DNA of 64,000 nt from Marinobacter mangrovi. Lineage in GTDB: Bacteria; Pseudomonadota; Gammaproteobacteria; Pseudomonadales; Oleiphilaceae. The stretch is from assembly GCF_016798325.1 (NCBI RefSeq), contig NZ_JAERVO010000001.1, positions 496,001-560,000 on the forward strand. The letters run 5' to 3'. This document shows, piece by piece, positions 47,606-57,627 of the stretch. The notes beneath the pieces are model-generated. The model did no database searches and had not been told where the DNA came from. It saw nothing but the letters and a program-made list of their open reading frames with translations. A program made the translations under genes and the position numbers. Position 1 is the first letter of the stretch; every line of letters begins with the position of its first letter.

Positions 47606-48232
47606 GTGTTAGAGCTTCTAAAGGCGGGTGGCATCATCATGGTGCCGATCATTGCGTGTTCGATCCTCGCCCTGGCTATCATTCTCGAACGTTTCTGGTC
47701 ATTGCGCGTCTCGCGAGTGGCACCGGAAAGCACCATCAACGAGCTGTGGCGCTGGATCAAAAAGAAGGAACTGAATGCCCGCAAGATCAAGGCCCTGCAA
47801 ACGTCCTCTCCGCTGGGGCGGGTGTTGGCCGGTGGTCTGATGAACGCCAAGCATGGCCGCGAAATCATGAAGGAGAGCATTGAGCAGGAGGCCAGTCAGG
47901 TCATCCATGAGCTCGAGCGTTTCCTGAATCCGCTGGGAACAGTGGCCACCATCACGCCGCTGCTGGGGCTGTTAGGTACCGTGATCGGCATGATCAAGGT
48001 CTTTGCCGAAATCCAGCTGGCGGGTGTCGGCGATGCCGGCAATCTGGCAGGCGGTATCTCCGAGGCTCTTATGACCACGGCTGCCGGCCTGAGCGTCGCG
48101 ATCCCCGCGCTGATCTGTCACCGCTATTTCATCCGCCGTGTGGACGAGCTCGTCGTCAACATGGAACAGGAAGCCATCAAGCTCGTCGAAGTGGTTCACG
48201 GCGACCGTGAAATCGACGTAGAGGGAGCCTGA
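47606..48232 (+). CDS. exbB: Biopolymer transport protein ExbB/TolQ-like
   Basis: A 208-residue proton-channel protein with three membrane helices: about 10-30, then LGTVATITPLLGLLGTVIGM near 110-135, then ISEALMTTAAGLSVAIPALI near 155-175. These are the ExbB signature blocks. It starts at GTG 47606 with GGGAG seven bases upstream; upstream in-frame sequence overlaps comEC. It pairs with exbD; no tonB is nearby, so its energised partner is unknown. Confidence 0.92.
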   Translation: MLELLKAGGIIMVPIIACSILALAIILERFWSLRVSRVAPESTINELWRWIKKKELNARKIKALQTSSPLGRVLAGGLMNAKHGREIMKESIEQEASQVIHELERFLNPLGTVATITPLLGLLGTVIGMIKVFAEIQLAGVGDAGNLAGGISEALMTTAAGLSVAIPALICHRYFIRRVDELVVNMEQEAIKLVEVVHGDREIDVEGA

Positions 48233-48237
48233 GCGCC

Positions 48238-48660
48238 GTGAAGTTCAAGCGCCAGAGAAGTCAGGAAGTCGGTGTCGATCTGACCCCACTGATCGATGTG
48301 GTTTTCCTGCTGTTGATTTTCTTCATGGTATCGACCACGTTCACCCGGGAAAGCCATCTGAAGGTGGATCTGCCGGAAGCCAACGGCGAAGTGTCCGAAG
48401 CCCAGGCAAAGCAGGTCGACGTGGTGATTACCGCTGAAGGTCAGTATGCGGTAAACGACCGGCCTTTGGTCAATAATCAGCGGAAGACGCTGCAGAAAGC
48501 CGTGCAGGATGTGTCCGGTGGTGACACCCAGTTGCCGTTCATCATTACCGCGGATGCCCAGACACCGCACGAATATGTGGTTCGGGCGATGGATGTTGCC
48601 GGCCGGCTGGGTTTCGTCAAGCTCAGCATCACCACCCAGAGCGAGTCTGAGGGTGACTGA
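48238..48660 (+). CDS. exbD: Biopolymer transport protein ExbD/TolR-like
   Basis: A 140-residue protein with one N-terminal membrane helix carrying the essential aspartate, VDLTPLIDVVFLLLIFFMV, and a periplasmic domain (about 45-140). The start is GTG 48238 with AGGGAG upstream, five bases after the exbB stop. It forms the motor with ExbB. Confidence 0.93.
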   Translation: MKFKRQRSQEVGVDLTPLIDVVFLLLIFFMVSTTFTRESHLKVDLPEANGEVSEAQAKQVDVVITAEGQYAVNDRPLVNNQRKTLQKAVQDVSGGDTQLPFIITADAQTPHEYVVRAMDVAGRLGFVKLSITTQSESEGD

Positions 48661-48726
48661 CCGCTGCGGCCCCGGCTGGCCCGGGGCCGACGCAGTAACC
48701 GACCGACTATCGACCGGAACGGAATT

Positions 48727-50475
48727 ATGAGTGCGGAGTCCGCAACCAACTGGCAGACCTACAAGCGTCTGCTGTCCTACGTTAAACCCTTCTGGGCGGC
48801 GTTCCTGTTGGCCGTGCTGGGCAACGTCATCTATGCCGGTGCGTCCACGGGCATGGCGGCCGCGATGGAATACGTCATCAAGGCGATCGAAAACCCCACC
48901 GACGAGAACCGGCTGATGCTCACCGGCATGATTGTCGGCGTGTTTGCCCTGCGGGGGCTGGGTACGTTCCTCGGCCAGTATTTCATCAATTATGTCGGAC
49001 GCCACGTGGTCAACGCCCTGCGTAACCAGGTGTTTGACCGGCTCTTGCGCCTGCCATCACGTTTCTACGACGACCACTCCAGCGGTCATCTGGTTTCCAA
49101 GCTGACCTTCAATGTGGAGCAGGTGGCCGATGCCACTACCAACGCAGTGACCATCACCCTGCGCGAAGGGCTCACGATCGTCGGTCTGATGGGGTTCATG
49201 CTCTACACCAACTGGAAGCTCACCCTGATTTTCGTGGCCCTCGGGCCGGTGATCGGTTTTGTGGTGAGCTATGCCAGCAAGCGTTTCCGCAAGCTCAGTC
49301 GCCGCATCCAGGGTTCCATGGGCGACATCACTCATGTCTCGTCGGAAACGATCAGTGGCTATCGGGTGGTGCGCATCTTCGGTGGCGAGGAATATGAGCG
49401 TGATCGTTTTCATTCGGTCAGCGGGCGCAACCTGAATCAGAGCCTGAAAATGGCGTCCACCCAAGCGATCAGCGTGCCGGTGATCCAGATTTTGGTGGCC
49501 TTTTCCATCGCGGCGCTGGTCTGGGTGATGCTGGCACCGGAGATCCGGGGTGGCATGACCACCGGACAACTGGTGGCGTTTATCACTGCGGCAACCACCA
49601 TGGCCAAGCCTATCCGCCAGGTGACGTCGGTCCATGCCAAGATCCAGAAAGGGGTTGCGGCGGCTCACGATGTCTTTGAAACCATCGACGAAACACCTGA
49701 AGAGGATTCGGGCACGTACGCTCCGGATCGGGTGAAGGGCGACATTAGCTTCAAGCAGGTGCGTTTCCATTACCGGGATCAACTGGACGATGTGCTCAAG
49801 GGCATCGATCTGGATATTCCACAGGGCCAGAGTATAGCGCTGGTGGGTCGCTCCGGTAGTGGTAAGTCGACACTGGTCAGTCTGCTGCCCCGTTTCTACG
49901 ACTACACCGACGGCGAAGTGCAGATTGACGGCGTAGCCCTGCCGGAATACACCCTCGCAGCGCTGCGCCGGCAGATTGCGCTGGTGACCCAGAACGTGGT
50001 GCTCTTTAACGACACGATCGCCGCCAATATCGCTTACGGTGCGTTGCGTGACCATTCCCGCGAGGACATTCGCGACGCGGCTGCCAAGGCGCATGCTCTT
50101 GAGTTCATCGACCGCATGCCGGAAGGCATGGACACCCTGATCGGCGACAACGGGGTAATGCTCTCGGGTGGTCAGCGGCAGCGCCTGGCCATTGCCCGGG
50201 CGCTGCTCAAGGACGCCCCCATCCTGATCCTGGATGAGGCTACCTCGGCGCTGGATACCGAGTCCGAGCGGCACATCCAGGAAGCCTTGGATCTGGTCAT
50301 GAAGGGCCGTACCACGCTGGTGATCGCCCACCGCCTGTCGACCATCGAGAAGGCTGATCGCATCCTCGTGATGGACGGCGGCCAGATCGTCGAAGCCGGT
50401 CGCCACGAGGAGTTGTTGGGGCAGGGCGGTATCTACGCCCAGTTGCACCAGACCAACTTCAGCGAAGCGGGTTAA
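48727..50475 (+). CDS. msbA: Lipid A export ATP-binding/permease protein MsbA
   Basis: A 582-residue half-transporter that flips lipid A-core across the inner membrane (E. coli: 582). Six membrane helices occupy about 20-305; the nucleotide domain has GRSGSGKSTLVSLLPRF (Walker A), LSGGQRQRLAIARALL and ILDEATSALDTESE. It is followed five bases later by lpxK, as in many gammaproteobacteria, and preceded by exbBD. Confidence 0.96.
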   Translation: MSAESATNWQTYKRLLSYVKPFWAAFLLAVLGNVIYAGASTGMAAAMEYVIKAIENPTDENRLMLTGMIVGVFALRGLGTFLGQYFINYVGRHVVNALRNQVFDRLLRLPSRFYDDHSSGHLVSKLTFNVEQVADATTNAVTITLREGLTIVGLMGFMLYTNWKLTLIFVALGPVIGFVVSYASKRFRKLSRRIQGSMGDITHVSSETISGYRVVRIFGGEEYERDRFHSVSGRNLNQSLKMASTQAISVPVIQILVAFSIAALVWVMLAPEIRGGMTTGQLVAFITAATTMAKPIRQVTSVHAKIQKGVAAAHDVFETIDETPEEDSGTYAPDRVKGDISFKQVRFHYRDQLDDVLKGIDLDIPQGQSIALVGRSGSGKSTLVSLLPRFYDYTDGEVQIDGVALPEYTLAALRRQIALVTQNVVLFNDTIAANIAYGALRDHSREDIRDAAAKAHALEFIDRMPEGMDTLIGDNGVMLSGGQRQRLAIARALLKDAPILILDEATSALDTESERHIQEALDLVMKGRTTLVIAHRLSTIEKADRILVMDGGQIVEAGRHEELLGQGGIYAQLHQTNFSEAG

Positions 50476-50480
50476 CCGGA

Positions 50481-51476
50481 GTGGTGGATCGCCTCTGGTA
50501 CGGTTCCGGCCGGCCATTATGGCCATTGTGGCCGTTGGCGTGGTTGTTCCGGTGGATCACGCGCCGGCGTCGCGAAGCCTATCGGTGTGGCCGACGCACG
50601 GCCACGCGGCCGCCGGTGCCCGTCATCGTGGTGGGCAACATCACAGCCGGTGGCACCGGTAAGTCCCCATTAACCCTGGCCATCGTCGAGCACCTCAAGG
50701 CAAACGGTTGGCGCCCGGCCATCGTCAGTCGCGGCTACGGTGGCAAGGCGGATCGTCATCCCTTGCTGGTTCAATCCGATACCCCGGCCTCGGCCTGCGG
50801 CGATGAACCCCGCATGCTGGCCGATCAGGGGCAGGTGCCTGTGATTGTCGATCCGGTGCGTGCCAGGGGCGCCGTGTGGGCGTACGATGAGGGTCTGGCC
50901 GATGTGCTCGTGTGTGATGATGGCCTTCAGCACTACGCCCTGGGCCGGGATATCGAGCTTGCGGTCTTTGACGGCGAGCGCGGGCTGGGCAACGGCGCGC
51001 CGATTCCGGTGGGGCCACTGCGTGAAGAGGTGGCTCGAGTGAGCGATGTCGACGCCGTGATCTTCAACGGTCAGGGTGTCGCGAACATCGAGCATCCGCA
51101 TTCAGCGGTCATGCAACTGGAGCCTGTCGGGTTGGTCAATGTCGCTTCCGGAGAGCGGCAGCCGGCGGCCTGGCTTTCCGGGCGCACTGTCACCGCCATC
51201 GCCGGCATCGGCAATCCCGAGCGGTTCTTCCGCGCGCTGCGGCGACTGGGTGCCGACGTGTCGGGTCGGGCCTTGCCTGATCATCACGAGATCCAGCAGG
51301 GGGATCTGGAACGCCCGGTCGGTTGCCCATTGATCATGACGGCCAAGGATGCGGTGAAATGCCGATCCCTGGTGGACGATAATTGCTGGGCATTGGAGAT
51401 TCGTGCCAGTCTGCCGGAGACATTCTGGACTATGCTGGACAGGCGGCTGGCTGAACTCACCAGGACGCCAGTCTGA
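50481..51476 (+). CDS. lpxK: Tetraacyldisaccharide 4'-kinase LpxK
   Basis: A 331-residue kinase phosphorylating the lipid A precursor at 4'. Walker [15 protein letters not shown] near residue 50, [15 protein letters not shown] and [17 protein letters not shown] are diagnostic. The start is one of two tandem GTG codons (50481, 50484) near GGAG; the exact codon is uncertain. It follows msbA by five bases. Confidence 0.95.
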   Translation: MVDRLWYGSGRPLWPLWPLAWLFRWITRRRREAYRCGRRTATRPPVPVIVVGNITAGGTGKSPLTLAIVEHLKANGWRPAIVSRGYGGKADRHPLLVQSDTPASACGDEPRMLADQGQVPVIVDPVRARGAVWAYDEGLADVLVCDDGLQHYALGRDIELAVFDGERGLGNGAPIPVGPLREEVARVSDVDAVIFNGQGVANIEHPHSAVMQLEPVGLVNVASGERQPAAWLSGRTVTAIAGIGNPERFFRALRRLGADVSGRALPDHHEIQQGDLERPVGCPLIMTAKDAVKCRSLVDDNCWALEIRASLPETFWTMLDRRLAELTRTPV

Positions 51477-51495
51477 AACCTTGAGAGATAAAGCC

Positions 51496-51684
51496 ATGGA
51501 CAAGAAACTGATTGCCATGCTGGCCTGCCCCGTTTGCAAGGGTGAGCTGGCGCTCAACGAGGCACGGGACGAGTTGATCTGCCGTCCCGACGGTATGGCG
51601 TTTCCGGTGCGCGAAGGCATACCCGTTATGTTGGCCAGCGAGGCGCGCACGCTGACAACCGACGAGCGGCTGGACAAGCGCTGA
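51496..51684 (+). CDS. Trm112-like zinc-ribbon protein (YcaR)
   Basis: A 62-residue protein beginning [20 protein letters not shown] with [17 protein letters not shown], typical of the Trm112p-like/UPF0434 family. Only three cysteines are seen (CPVC, and one in LICRPDG), so the metal site is partial. E. coli ycaR lies in the same place between lpxK and kdsB. Function is unknown. Confidence 0.9.
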   Translation: MDKKLIAMLACPVCKGELALNEARDELICRPDGMAFPVREGIPVMLASEARTLTTDERLDKR

Positions 51685-51756
51685 TCGTCGTCTGAATTCC
51701 GTCGGGCCGGGCGCCCGACATGCCATTCCGGATACAGCGAAGAGTCAGGTACGACC

Positions 51757-52554
51757 ATGTCATTCACCGTAGTGATTCCCGCACGCTATGCATCCACCCG
51801 TCTGCCGGGCAAGCCGCTCCTGGAGATCGGCGGGCAGACCATGATCGAACACGTCTATAACCGCGCTTGCGAAAGCGGGGCGGCTCGCGTCATCGTGGCG
51901 ACGGACGACGAACGGATCGCCTCCGCTGCTGAAACGTTCGGCGCGGAGGTAGCGATGACCGCCGCCGATCACGCTTCCGGCACCGACCGCCTGGAAGAGG
52001 TGGCGCGTAAACTGGGTCTGGGACCCGAAGAGCGCGTGGTCAACGTCCAGGGCGACGAACCCCTGATCCCGCCGGCGCTGATCAATCAGGTGGCCGCCAA
52101 CCTGGACAGCCATCCCGATGCCTCCATAGCCACCTTGTGCGAACCCATTGAGAGAACCGAGCAGGTACTGAACCCGAACGTGGTGAAGGTCGTCCGTGGG
52201 CATGACCGTTTTGCACTCTATTTCAGCCGGGCGCCCATTCCCTGGGCCCGTGAGGCCTGGCAACATCTGTCTTCAGTCGCGGGAGAGGGGGTGCCTGGGG
52301 GCATTCAATACCTGCGGCACATCGGCATCTATGGCTATCGGGTGAAGCTGCTGCACGATTTCGTCAGCTGGTCGGCCTCGCCGTTGGAGCAAGCGGAGTC
52401 CCTGGAGCAGTTGCGAGCCCTCGAGAACGGCGCACGCATCCACGTGGATATTGCCAGTGAGCGGCCGGCCGGCGGCGTCGACACGCCGGAAGATCTGGAG
52501 CGCATGCGCAAGGTGTTTGCTGACGGTCTGCTGGAGGTTGAGCAGGATGCCTGA
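51757..52554 (+). CDS. kdsB: CMP-KDO synthetase KdsB
   Basis: A 265-residue nucleotidyltransferase activating KDO with CTP for LPS. Blocks [34 protein letters not shown] and [10 protein letters not shown] are diagnostic. It precedes the phosphatase gene, overlapping by eight bases. Confidence 0.96.
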   Translation: MSFTVVIPARYASTRLPGKPLLEIGGQTMIEHVYNRACESGAARVIVATDDERIASAAETFGAEVAMTAADHASGTDRLEEVARKLGLGPEERVVNVQGDEPLIPPALINQVAANLDSHPDASIATLCEPIERTEQVLNPNVVKVVRGHDRFALYFSRAPIPWAREAWQHLSSVAGEGVPGGIQYLRHIGIYGYRVKLLHDFVSWSASPLEQAESLEQLRALENGARIHVDIASERPAGGVDTPEDLERMRKVFADGLLEVEQDA

Positions 52555-53026
52555 GCCGGTTCGTGTGCTGTTTGTGTGCATGGGCAATATCTGTCGGTCA
52601 CCGACCGCCCATGCCATTTTCCTGAAGCGGATCGAGGAAGCGGGGCTGGACGATCGCATTGTCGTCGATTCCTGTGGTACCGGCGGCTGGCACATCGGCG
52701 ATCCACCGGACCCCCGGGCCACCGAAGCGGGCGCCCGGCGGGGTTATGATCTGTCTCCGTTGCGGGCCCGGCTTATCCGGCCCGGCGATATGGATGCCTT
52801 CGACTACGTGCTGGTGATGGACCGGGACAACCTGGCGCGATCCACCGAGCTGAATCCGGATGGCCGGACACAACCGGAGTTGTTCCTGACCTACGCGTCG
52901 GACAGTCCGGTGGACGAGGTGCCGGATCCCTATTATGGCGACGGTGATCGCTTCGAGCAGGTCCTGGACCTGATTGAATCGGCTTGCGAGGGTCTGCTGG
53001 ACCATATCCGGGAGCACCGGCTTTGA
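52547..53026 (+). CDS. Low-molecular-weight protein tyrosine phosphatase
   Basis: A 159-residue phosphatase. The P-loop [17 protein letters not shown] is the CX5R motif near residue 10, and the general acid is in [14 protein letters not shown] near residue 127. It overlaps kdsB by eight bases and murB by four. A role in exopolysaccharide control is known for some family members, but not shown here. Confidence 0.94.
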   Translation: MPEPVRVLFVCMGNICRSPTAHAIFLKRIEEAGLDDRIVVDSCGTGGWHIGDPPDPRATEAGARRGYDLSPLRARLIRPGDMDAFDYVLVMDRDNLARSTELNPDGRTQPELFLTYASDSPVDEVPDPYYGDGDRFEQVLDLIESACEGLLDHIREHRL

Positions 53027-54081
53027 ACGCCCGGGGGATCGAGCCGACTGCCGATGTATCGCTGCAGGGGCTCAACACGCTGCGGCTTCCGGCTCGCGCG
53101 GCCTGGTTTGTCCGGATAACGGACGTCGACTCCCTGCGGGCGGCGCTGGACTGGGCGGATGAGCGAGGTTTGCCGGTGCTGGTTCTCGGCGGCGGTAGCA
53201 ACGTCATCCTGGCCGGCGACTTCGATGGGCTGGTCATTCGTGTCGGTATCACCGGCCGTTGTTGGAGCGACGCCAACGGCGACACCGCAGAACTCGAGGT
53301 GGGCGCCGGCGAAAACTGGCACGAAACGGTGATGTATACCGTCAGGGCGGGTTATCGTGGACTGGAAAACCTGGCGCTGATCCCCGGCACCGTGGGAGCA
53401 GCGCCCATCCAGAACATTGGTGCCTATGGCGTCGAGCTGTCGGCAACGTTGCTCGACGTGGAAGTCTGGGACCGAGATGCGGGCGAGGTGCGCCGTCTGT
53501 CGGCTGAGGCCTGTGAATTTGACTACCGGGACAGCGTCTTCAAGCGCCATCCTGAGCGCTACGTCATCCTGCGCATTCGCCTCCGGCTGTCCCGGACCGC
53601 ACCCCTCAACTTGGGTTATCGCGATCTCCAGGACTATTTTGCCGATGAGGAAGTCGCCGAGCTGACCGCCGAGGATGTGGCGCGCGCCGTCATCAAGGTA
53701 CGTTGCCGAAAGCTGCCCGACCCGGATTTCCTGCCCAATGTCGGCAGCTTCTTCAAGAACCCGGTGGTGCCGCTGAGCCAGTATGAATCACTGAAGGCGC
53801 AGTTCCCGGAACTGGTGGCTTATGTGGGCGCAGACAGCGCCAAGCTGGCGGCGGGCTGGCTGATCGACACCTGCGGCTGGAAGGGGTATCGGGAATCCCA
53901 CGTGGGCGTGCATAACCATCAGGCGCTCGTGCTGGTCCATCACGGTAACGGACGGGGCGCCGAATTGCTGTCGCTCGCTGCCAGGATCCGCGACGATGTG
54001 ATGAACCGTTTTGGCGTCGCCCTGGAGGTGGAGCCGCGTATCTTTCCGGTCGCCCTGCGTGAGGAGTTTCACTTCGGTTAG
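53023..54081 (+). CDS. murB: UDP-N-acetylenolpyruvoylglucosamine reductase MurB
   Basis: A 352-residue FAD enzyme of the E. coli type. FAD-binding VLVLGGGSNVILAGDFDG is near residue 55, and the second block ENLALIPGTVGAAPIQNIGAYG near 120; the catalytic serine is in NVGSFFKNPVV. The start is TTG 53023, overlapping the phosphatase stop (TTGA) with GGAG eight bases upstream; the downstream sequence agrees with the family. It reduces the enolpyruvyl group in peptidoglycan synthesis. Confidence 0.94.
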   Translation: MNARGIEPTADVSLQGLNTLRLPARAAWFVRITDVDSLRAALDWADERGLPVLVLGGGSNVILAGDFDGLVIRVGITGRCWSDANGDTAELEVGAGENWHETVMYTVRAGYRGLENLALIPGTVGAAPIQNIGAYGVELSATLLDVEVWDRDAGEVRRLSAEACEFDYRDSVFKRHPERYVILRIRLRLSRTAPLNLGYRDLQDYFADEEVAELTAEDVARAVIKVRCRKLPDPDFLPNVGSFFKNPVVPLSQYESLKAQFPELVAYVGADSAKLAAGWLIDTCGWKGYRESHVGVHNHQALVLVHHGNGRGAELLSLAARIRDDVMNRFGVALEVEPRIFPVALREEFHFG

Positions 54082-54118
54082 GGGCTCGATTGGCCGGACG
54101 GTTCAATCCGACACTCAC

Positions 54119-54147
54119 AAAAAAGCCACCCGATCGGGTGGCTTTTT
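54119..54147. terminator. Bidirectional terminator between murB and nrdJb
   Basis: A near-perfect palindrome with stem AAAAAGCCACCCGA/TCGGGTGGCTTTTT. A- and T-runs on both sides let it serve murB on the plus strand and nrdJb on the minus strand. Confidence 0.9.
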
Positions 54148-54173
54148 CGTTTCCTGAGCCTGATCCGGTCAGA

Positions 54174-54866
54174 TCAGCCGCATTTGCTGTCGCCGCAGGA
54201 CAGACAGGTGGCGCAGCCATCCATCACGATCACGGCCTTGGTGTTGCACTTGCCGCACAGCGTGGCGTTGGCCGGGTAGTCGTTGCTGGCCTCGTCATTC
54301 GTGGACTCGGTCTGGCGAGACTCGAACTCGGCCCGCTTTTCGGCCAGGACGCGCTTGGCAACTTCGCCCATCTCTTCGTTTTCAATCAGGCCGATGGCCT
54401 TCATGTGACGCTCAATGACGGCACCGATCTCGGCGACCAGTGACGGCATGAACACGCCGCCCTTCTTGAAGTAGCCACCGTTCGGGTCATACACCGAACG
54501 CAGCTCTTCGACCAGGAACGTCACGTCGCCACCCTTGCGGAAGACCGCGGAGATAACGCGGGTGAGGGCGATGACCCACTGGAAGTGTTCCATCGACTTG
54601 GAGTTGATGAACACTTCATAGGGCTGACGGCTCTCATGATCCGTGCCTTCGTTGAGCAGGATGTCATTGATGGTGATGTACATCGCATGCTCGGCGATCG
54701 GCGGCTTGATCTTGTAGGTGGTTCCCAGCAGGAAATCCGGCCGCTCGATGTTTTCGTTCATCTTGATCGGTGCCGGTTCCTTGTTCTCCGGCACGTCGGT
54801 TTTGGGCGCGTCGTCAGCTTTGGTGACCCGGTAGCCAACGATTTTCTTGTCGATCTTGACGGTCAT
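54174..54866 (-). CDS. nrdJb: Class II ribonucleotide reductase, subunit NrdJb
   Basis: A 230-residue second part of the split B12-dependent reductase. It carries the TSCPD-like region (HAMYITINDILLNEG to VISAVFRKGGDVTFLVEELR) and ends in cysteine motifs CGKCNTK and CATCLSCGDSKCG, which are zinc-binding and probably re-reduce the active site. It starts 31 bases after the nrdJa stop. The split form is known from Pseudomonas. Confidence 0.93.
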   Translation of the reverse strand: MTVKIDKKIVGYRVTKADDAPKTDVPENKEPAPIKMNENIERPDFLLGTTYKIKPPIAEHAMYITINDILLNEGTDHESRQPYEVFINSKSMEHFQWVIALTRVISAVFRKGGDVTFLVEELRSVYDPNGGYFKKGGVFMPSLVAEIGAVIERHMKAIGLIENEEMGEVAKRVLAEKRAEFESRQTESTNDEASNDYPANATLCGKCNTKAVIVMDGCATCLSCGDSKCG

Positions 54867-54897
54867 CTTTCTATGTCCTGTGTGCTGTGGTGACGGT

Positions 54898-57039
54898 TCA
54901 GTACTTGCCGTAGGTGCCTTCTTTCAGGGCGTCGAAGAGGTTCGCGGCGGTGTGGATCTCGCCGTCGTACTCAATCTCTTCATGGCCCTTGAGGCTCACC
55001 TTGGAACCGTCGTCCAGGGTAAATTCATACAGCGTATTCTCCAGATCCTTCTGTTTGACCAGGACGCCCTGGAAGGCCTCCGGGTTGAAGCGGAACGTGG
55101 TGCAACCCTTGAGTCCCTTCTCGTAGGCGTACATGTAGATGTCCTTGAAGTCCGGATACGGGAAGTCGGTCGGAACGTTCGCCGTCTTGGAGATGGACGA
55201 GTCGACCCACTTCTGGGCGGCACCCTGGATATCCACGTGCTGCGTCGGTGTTACGTCGTCGGAGGTGGTGAAGTAGTCCGGCAGCTTCGCCTCGGCTTCG
55301 TCGGAGAAAGGCATGGCCTTCGCGTTGACCAGATGGCGATAGGCCAGCAATTCGTAAGAGAAGACGTCTACTTTCTCTTTGGTCTTGCGGCCTTCGCGGA
55401 TCACGTTCCGCGCGTAATGATGCGAGAAGCTCGGCTCGATGCCGTTACTGGCGTTGTTGGCGAGCGACAGACTGATGGTTCCGGTCGGCGCGATGGAGGT
55501 GTGATGCGTGAAGCGACCGCCTTTCTCGGCCAGCTTGGCAATCAGCTCCGGCTCGACCTCGCCAATACGCTGCATGTAGCGACTGTACTTGGCGTGCAGG
55601 ATACGGCCAGGCACCTTGTCGCCTTCCTTGATGCCGTCTTCACGCAGCTGCGGGCACTTGGCCAGCATCTTGCCGGTGACTTCGAATTCGTCGTTCATGA
55701 TCGGGGCCGGGCCCTTTTCCTCGGCCAGAGACAGGGACTGGCGCCAGCCTTCGACGGCCATCTCGCGCACGACGTTTTCGGTAAAGGCAACGGATTCCTC
55801 AGAACCATACGGCATGCGCAGCATCGCCAGTGTGGATCCCAGGCCCAGGATGCCCATGCCGTGACGGCGCTTGTAGCGGATCTCGTGGCGCTGCTCTTCC
55901 AGTGGCAGGCCGTTGATTTCCACCACGTTGTCCAACATGCGGGTGAATACGCCCACAACCTGGCGGTACTTCTCGTAGTTGAAGCTGGCCTTCTCGGTGA
56001 ACGGGTAGTCCACGAACTTGGTCAGGTTGACCGAGCCCAGCAGGCAGCTGCCATAAGGCGGCAGGGGCTGCTCGCCGCAGGGGTTGGTCGCGCGGATGTC
56101 CTCGCAGAACCAGTTGTTGTTCATCTGGTTGACCTTGTCGATCAGGATGAATCCCGGCTCGGCGTAGTCGTAGGTGGACGTCATGATGCTGTCCCAGATG
56201 AACTGGGCTTTCACGGTCTTGTAGATGCGGCAGGCGACCTTGCCTTCATCGTTGCAGACGTAGCCTTCCTGGATCGGGAAGTCGCGGTAGACGAAGCTGG
56301 CCGCGTCGGTCAGGTCTAGTCCTTCGGATTCGGCTTCCTGTTCGGTGACCGGGAAGGACAGGTGCCAGTCCTCGCCGTTCTTCACGGCTTCGATGAAATC
56401 CTCGGTGATCAGCAGCGACAGGTTGAACTGACGCAGACGACCGTCCTCACGCTTGGCCTGGATGAAATCGATCACGTCCGGATGATGCACGTCGAACGTG
56501 GCCATCTGGGCGCCGCGACGGCCACCGGCGGAGGACACGGTGAAGCACATGCGATCGAAGATATCCATAAAGGACAGCGGACCGGATGTGGTAGCGCCGG
56601 CGCCGGCGACGTAGGCACCTTTCGGGCGGAGCGTGGAGAATTCGTAGCCGATACCGCAACCGGCCTTGAGGGTCAGGCCGGCTTCGTGGTTCTTCTCCAG
56701 AATGTCGTTCATGGAGTCGTTGATGCTGCCGGAGACGGTGCAGTTGATGGTCGACGTCGCCGGTTTGTGTGCTTCAGCGCCGGCGTTGGACGTGATCCGG
56801 CCAGCCGGAATGGCGCCGTTCTGCAGGGCCCAGACGAATTCCTTGAAGTACTTCTCACGCTTCGCCTTGCTGGTTTCCACCTGGGCGAGGGCACGGGCAA
56901 CGCGCGAGTAGGTGTCCTCGATGGTCTGGTCAACAGGCTCACCGCTCTTGGTTTTCAGCTGGTATTTGCTGTTCCAGATATCCAGCGAGGCATCCTGCAT
57001 GGGAATGGTTGTCATGAGTTCCTGTACTTTCGCGTTCAT
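54898..57039 (-). CDS. nrdJa: Class II ribonucleotide reductase, subunit NrdJa
   Basis: A 713-residue catalytic subunit of the adenosylcobalamin-dependent reductase making deoxyribonucleotides without oxygen. Active-site features: NCTVSGSINDSMNDILEKNH near 100, AGCGIGYEFSTLRPKGAYV, NPCGEQPLPPYGSCLLGSVN near 325 and PTGTISLSLANNASNGIEPS. The ATG at 57039 follows GAGG; a TTG four codons upstream and an ATG eight codons on are alternatives. An NrdR box lies 92 bases upstream. Confidence 0.95.
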   Translation of the reverse strand: MNAKVQELMTTIPMQDASLDIWNSKYQLKTKSGEPVDQTIEDTYSRVARALAQVETSKAKREKYFKEFVWALQNGAIPAGRITSNAGAEAHKPATSTINCTVSGSINDSMNDILEKNHEAGLTLKAGCGIGYEFSTLRPKGAYVAGAGATTSGPLSFMDIFDRMCFTVSSAGGRRGAQMATFDVHHPDVIDFIQAKREDGRLRQFNLSLLITEDFIEAVKNGEDWHLSFPVTEQEAESEGLDLTDAASFVYRDFPIQEGYVCNDEGKVACRIYKTVKAQFIWDSIMTSTYDYAEPGFILIDKVNQMNNNWFCEDIRATNPCGEQPLPPYGSCLLGSVNLTKFVDYPFTEKASFNYEKYRQVVGVFTRMLDNVVEINGLPLEEQRHEIRYKRRHGMGILGLGSTLAMLRMPYGSEESVAFTENVVREMAVEGWRQSLSLAEEKGPAPIMNDEFEVTGKMLAKCPQLREDGIKEGDKVPGRILHAKYSRYMQRIGEVEPELIAKLAEKGGRFTHHTSIAPTGTISLSLANNASNGIEPSFSHHYARNVIREGRKTKEKVDVFSYELLAYRHLVNAKAMPFSDEAEAKLPDYFTTSDDVTPTQHVDIQGAAQKWVDSSISKTANVPTDFPYPDFKDIYMYAYEKGLKGCTTFRFNPEAFQGVLVKQKDLENTLYEFTLDDGSKVSLKGHEEIEYDGEIHTAANLFDALKEGTYGKY

Positions 57040-57099
57040 TGCCGCCCTCAAAGCTCCGATGATTCCTAGATTCAGGCTCCTGCAAGCCCGACCCCAATG

Positions 57100-57121
57100 C
57101 CAGGCACCCTGTGGCCTGGCT
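57100..57121 (-). promoter_or_regulatory. Hairpin in the nrdJa leader
   Basis: On the minus strand, GCCAGGC pairs with GCCTGGC around an eight-base loop, between the NrdR box and the nrdJa start. No T-tract follows, so it is unlikely to be a simple terminator. It could be part of a leader; I see no cobalamin riboswitch. Confidence 0.4.
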
Positions 57122-57130
57122 CAATTAGAA

Positions 57131-57146
57131 ACACTACATCTGGTGT
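57131..57146 (-). promoter_or_regulatory. NrdR box of nrdJa
   Basis: ACACTACATCTGGTGT matches 13 of 16 positions of the NrdR consensus ACACWATATATWGTGT, with both ACAC and GTGT ends intact. It is 92 bases above the nrdJa start. NrdR boxes usually occur in pairs; I do not see a clear second one 31-32 bases away. Repression of reductase by NrdR is established for the family and inferred here. Confidence 0.72.
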
Positions 57147-57627
57147 TTAAGCGAGCGTTGTGCTGAAACACCGAAAACGGCCTGCTACCGCCTGTTGTCG
57201 CGGCTTACCGGCCGTGGATGGATACACTGCATCAACCGTCGTCGTTGGTTGGGTTGTATGAAATAAACCCAATATATCGGTCAATTTTCGAAAAGTATAA
57301 CAGGATATTGTGGTCTGTGAAGGAAGCGGAAACTATCGATTGCTGAATAATGGTCGGTAATTTTCAATCTTGGCGGTCTTGCAAAATCGCGATGAACGGG
57401 AATCCGGCGCGTCGGTGCGGTCAGAAGTCCTGCCACAACATGTAGTGTCCGTCGTGGGCGTTTTTTGATCACTTTTTGCGATGGTCACGCCGGAATTGTG
57501 ACGGCCTGCACGTCGAGTAAAAAGACGTGTCGCTAAAGTGGAATCATGGAGGGAATCTGTGAGTCGCCTGAGGGCCACAGGCTGTATCGCTTCATAACTC
57601 CAATAAAAGCAATAAGGGACTATAAAA
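57147..57627. other. Intergenic region between nrdJa and secreted protein
   Basis: About 480 bases with no gene I can support. It holds AT-rich DNA near 57260-57310 and two inverted repeats with nine-base centres: GTCAC/GTGAC (57484-57502) and CACGTC/GACGTG (57509-57529). The second lies 99-119 bases upstream of the secreted gene and may be a regulatory site. Confidence 0.45.

Noticed and set aside
57040-57300. Cobalamin riboswitch before the B12-dependent reductase
   Set aside because: I saw only a NrdR box and a plain hairpin; there is no B12-box-like conserved core.
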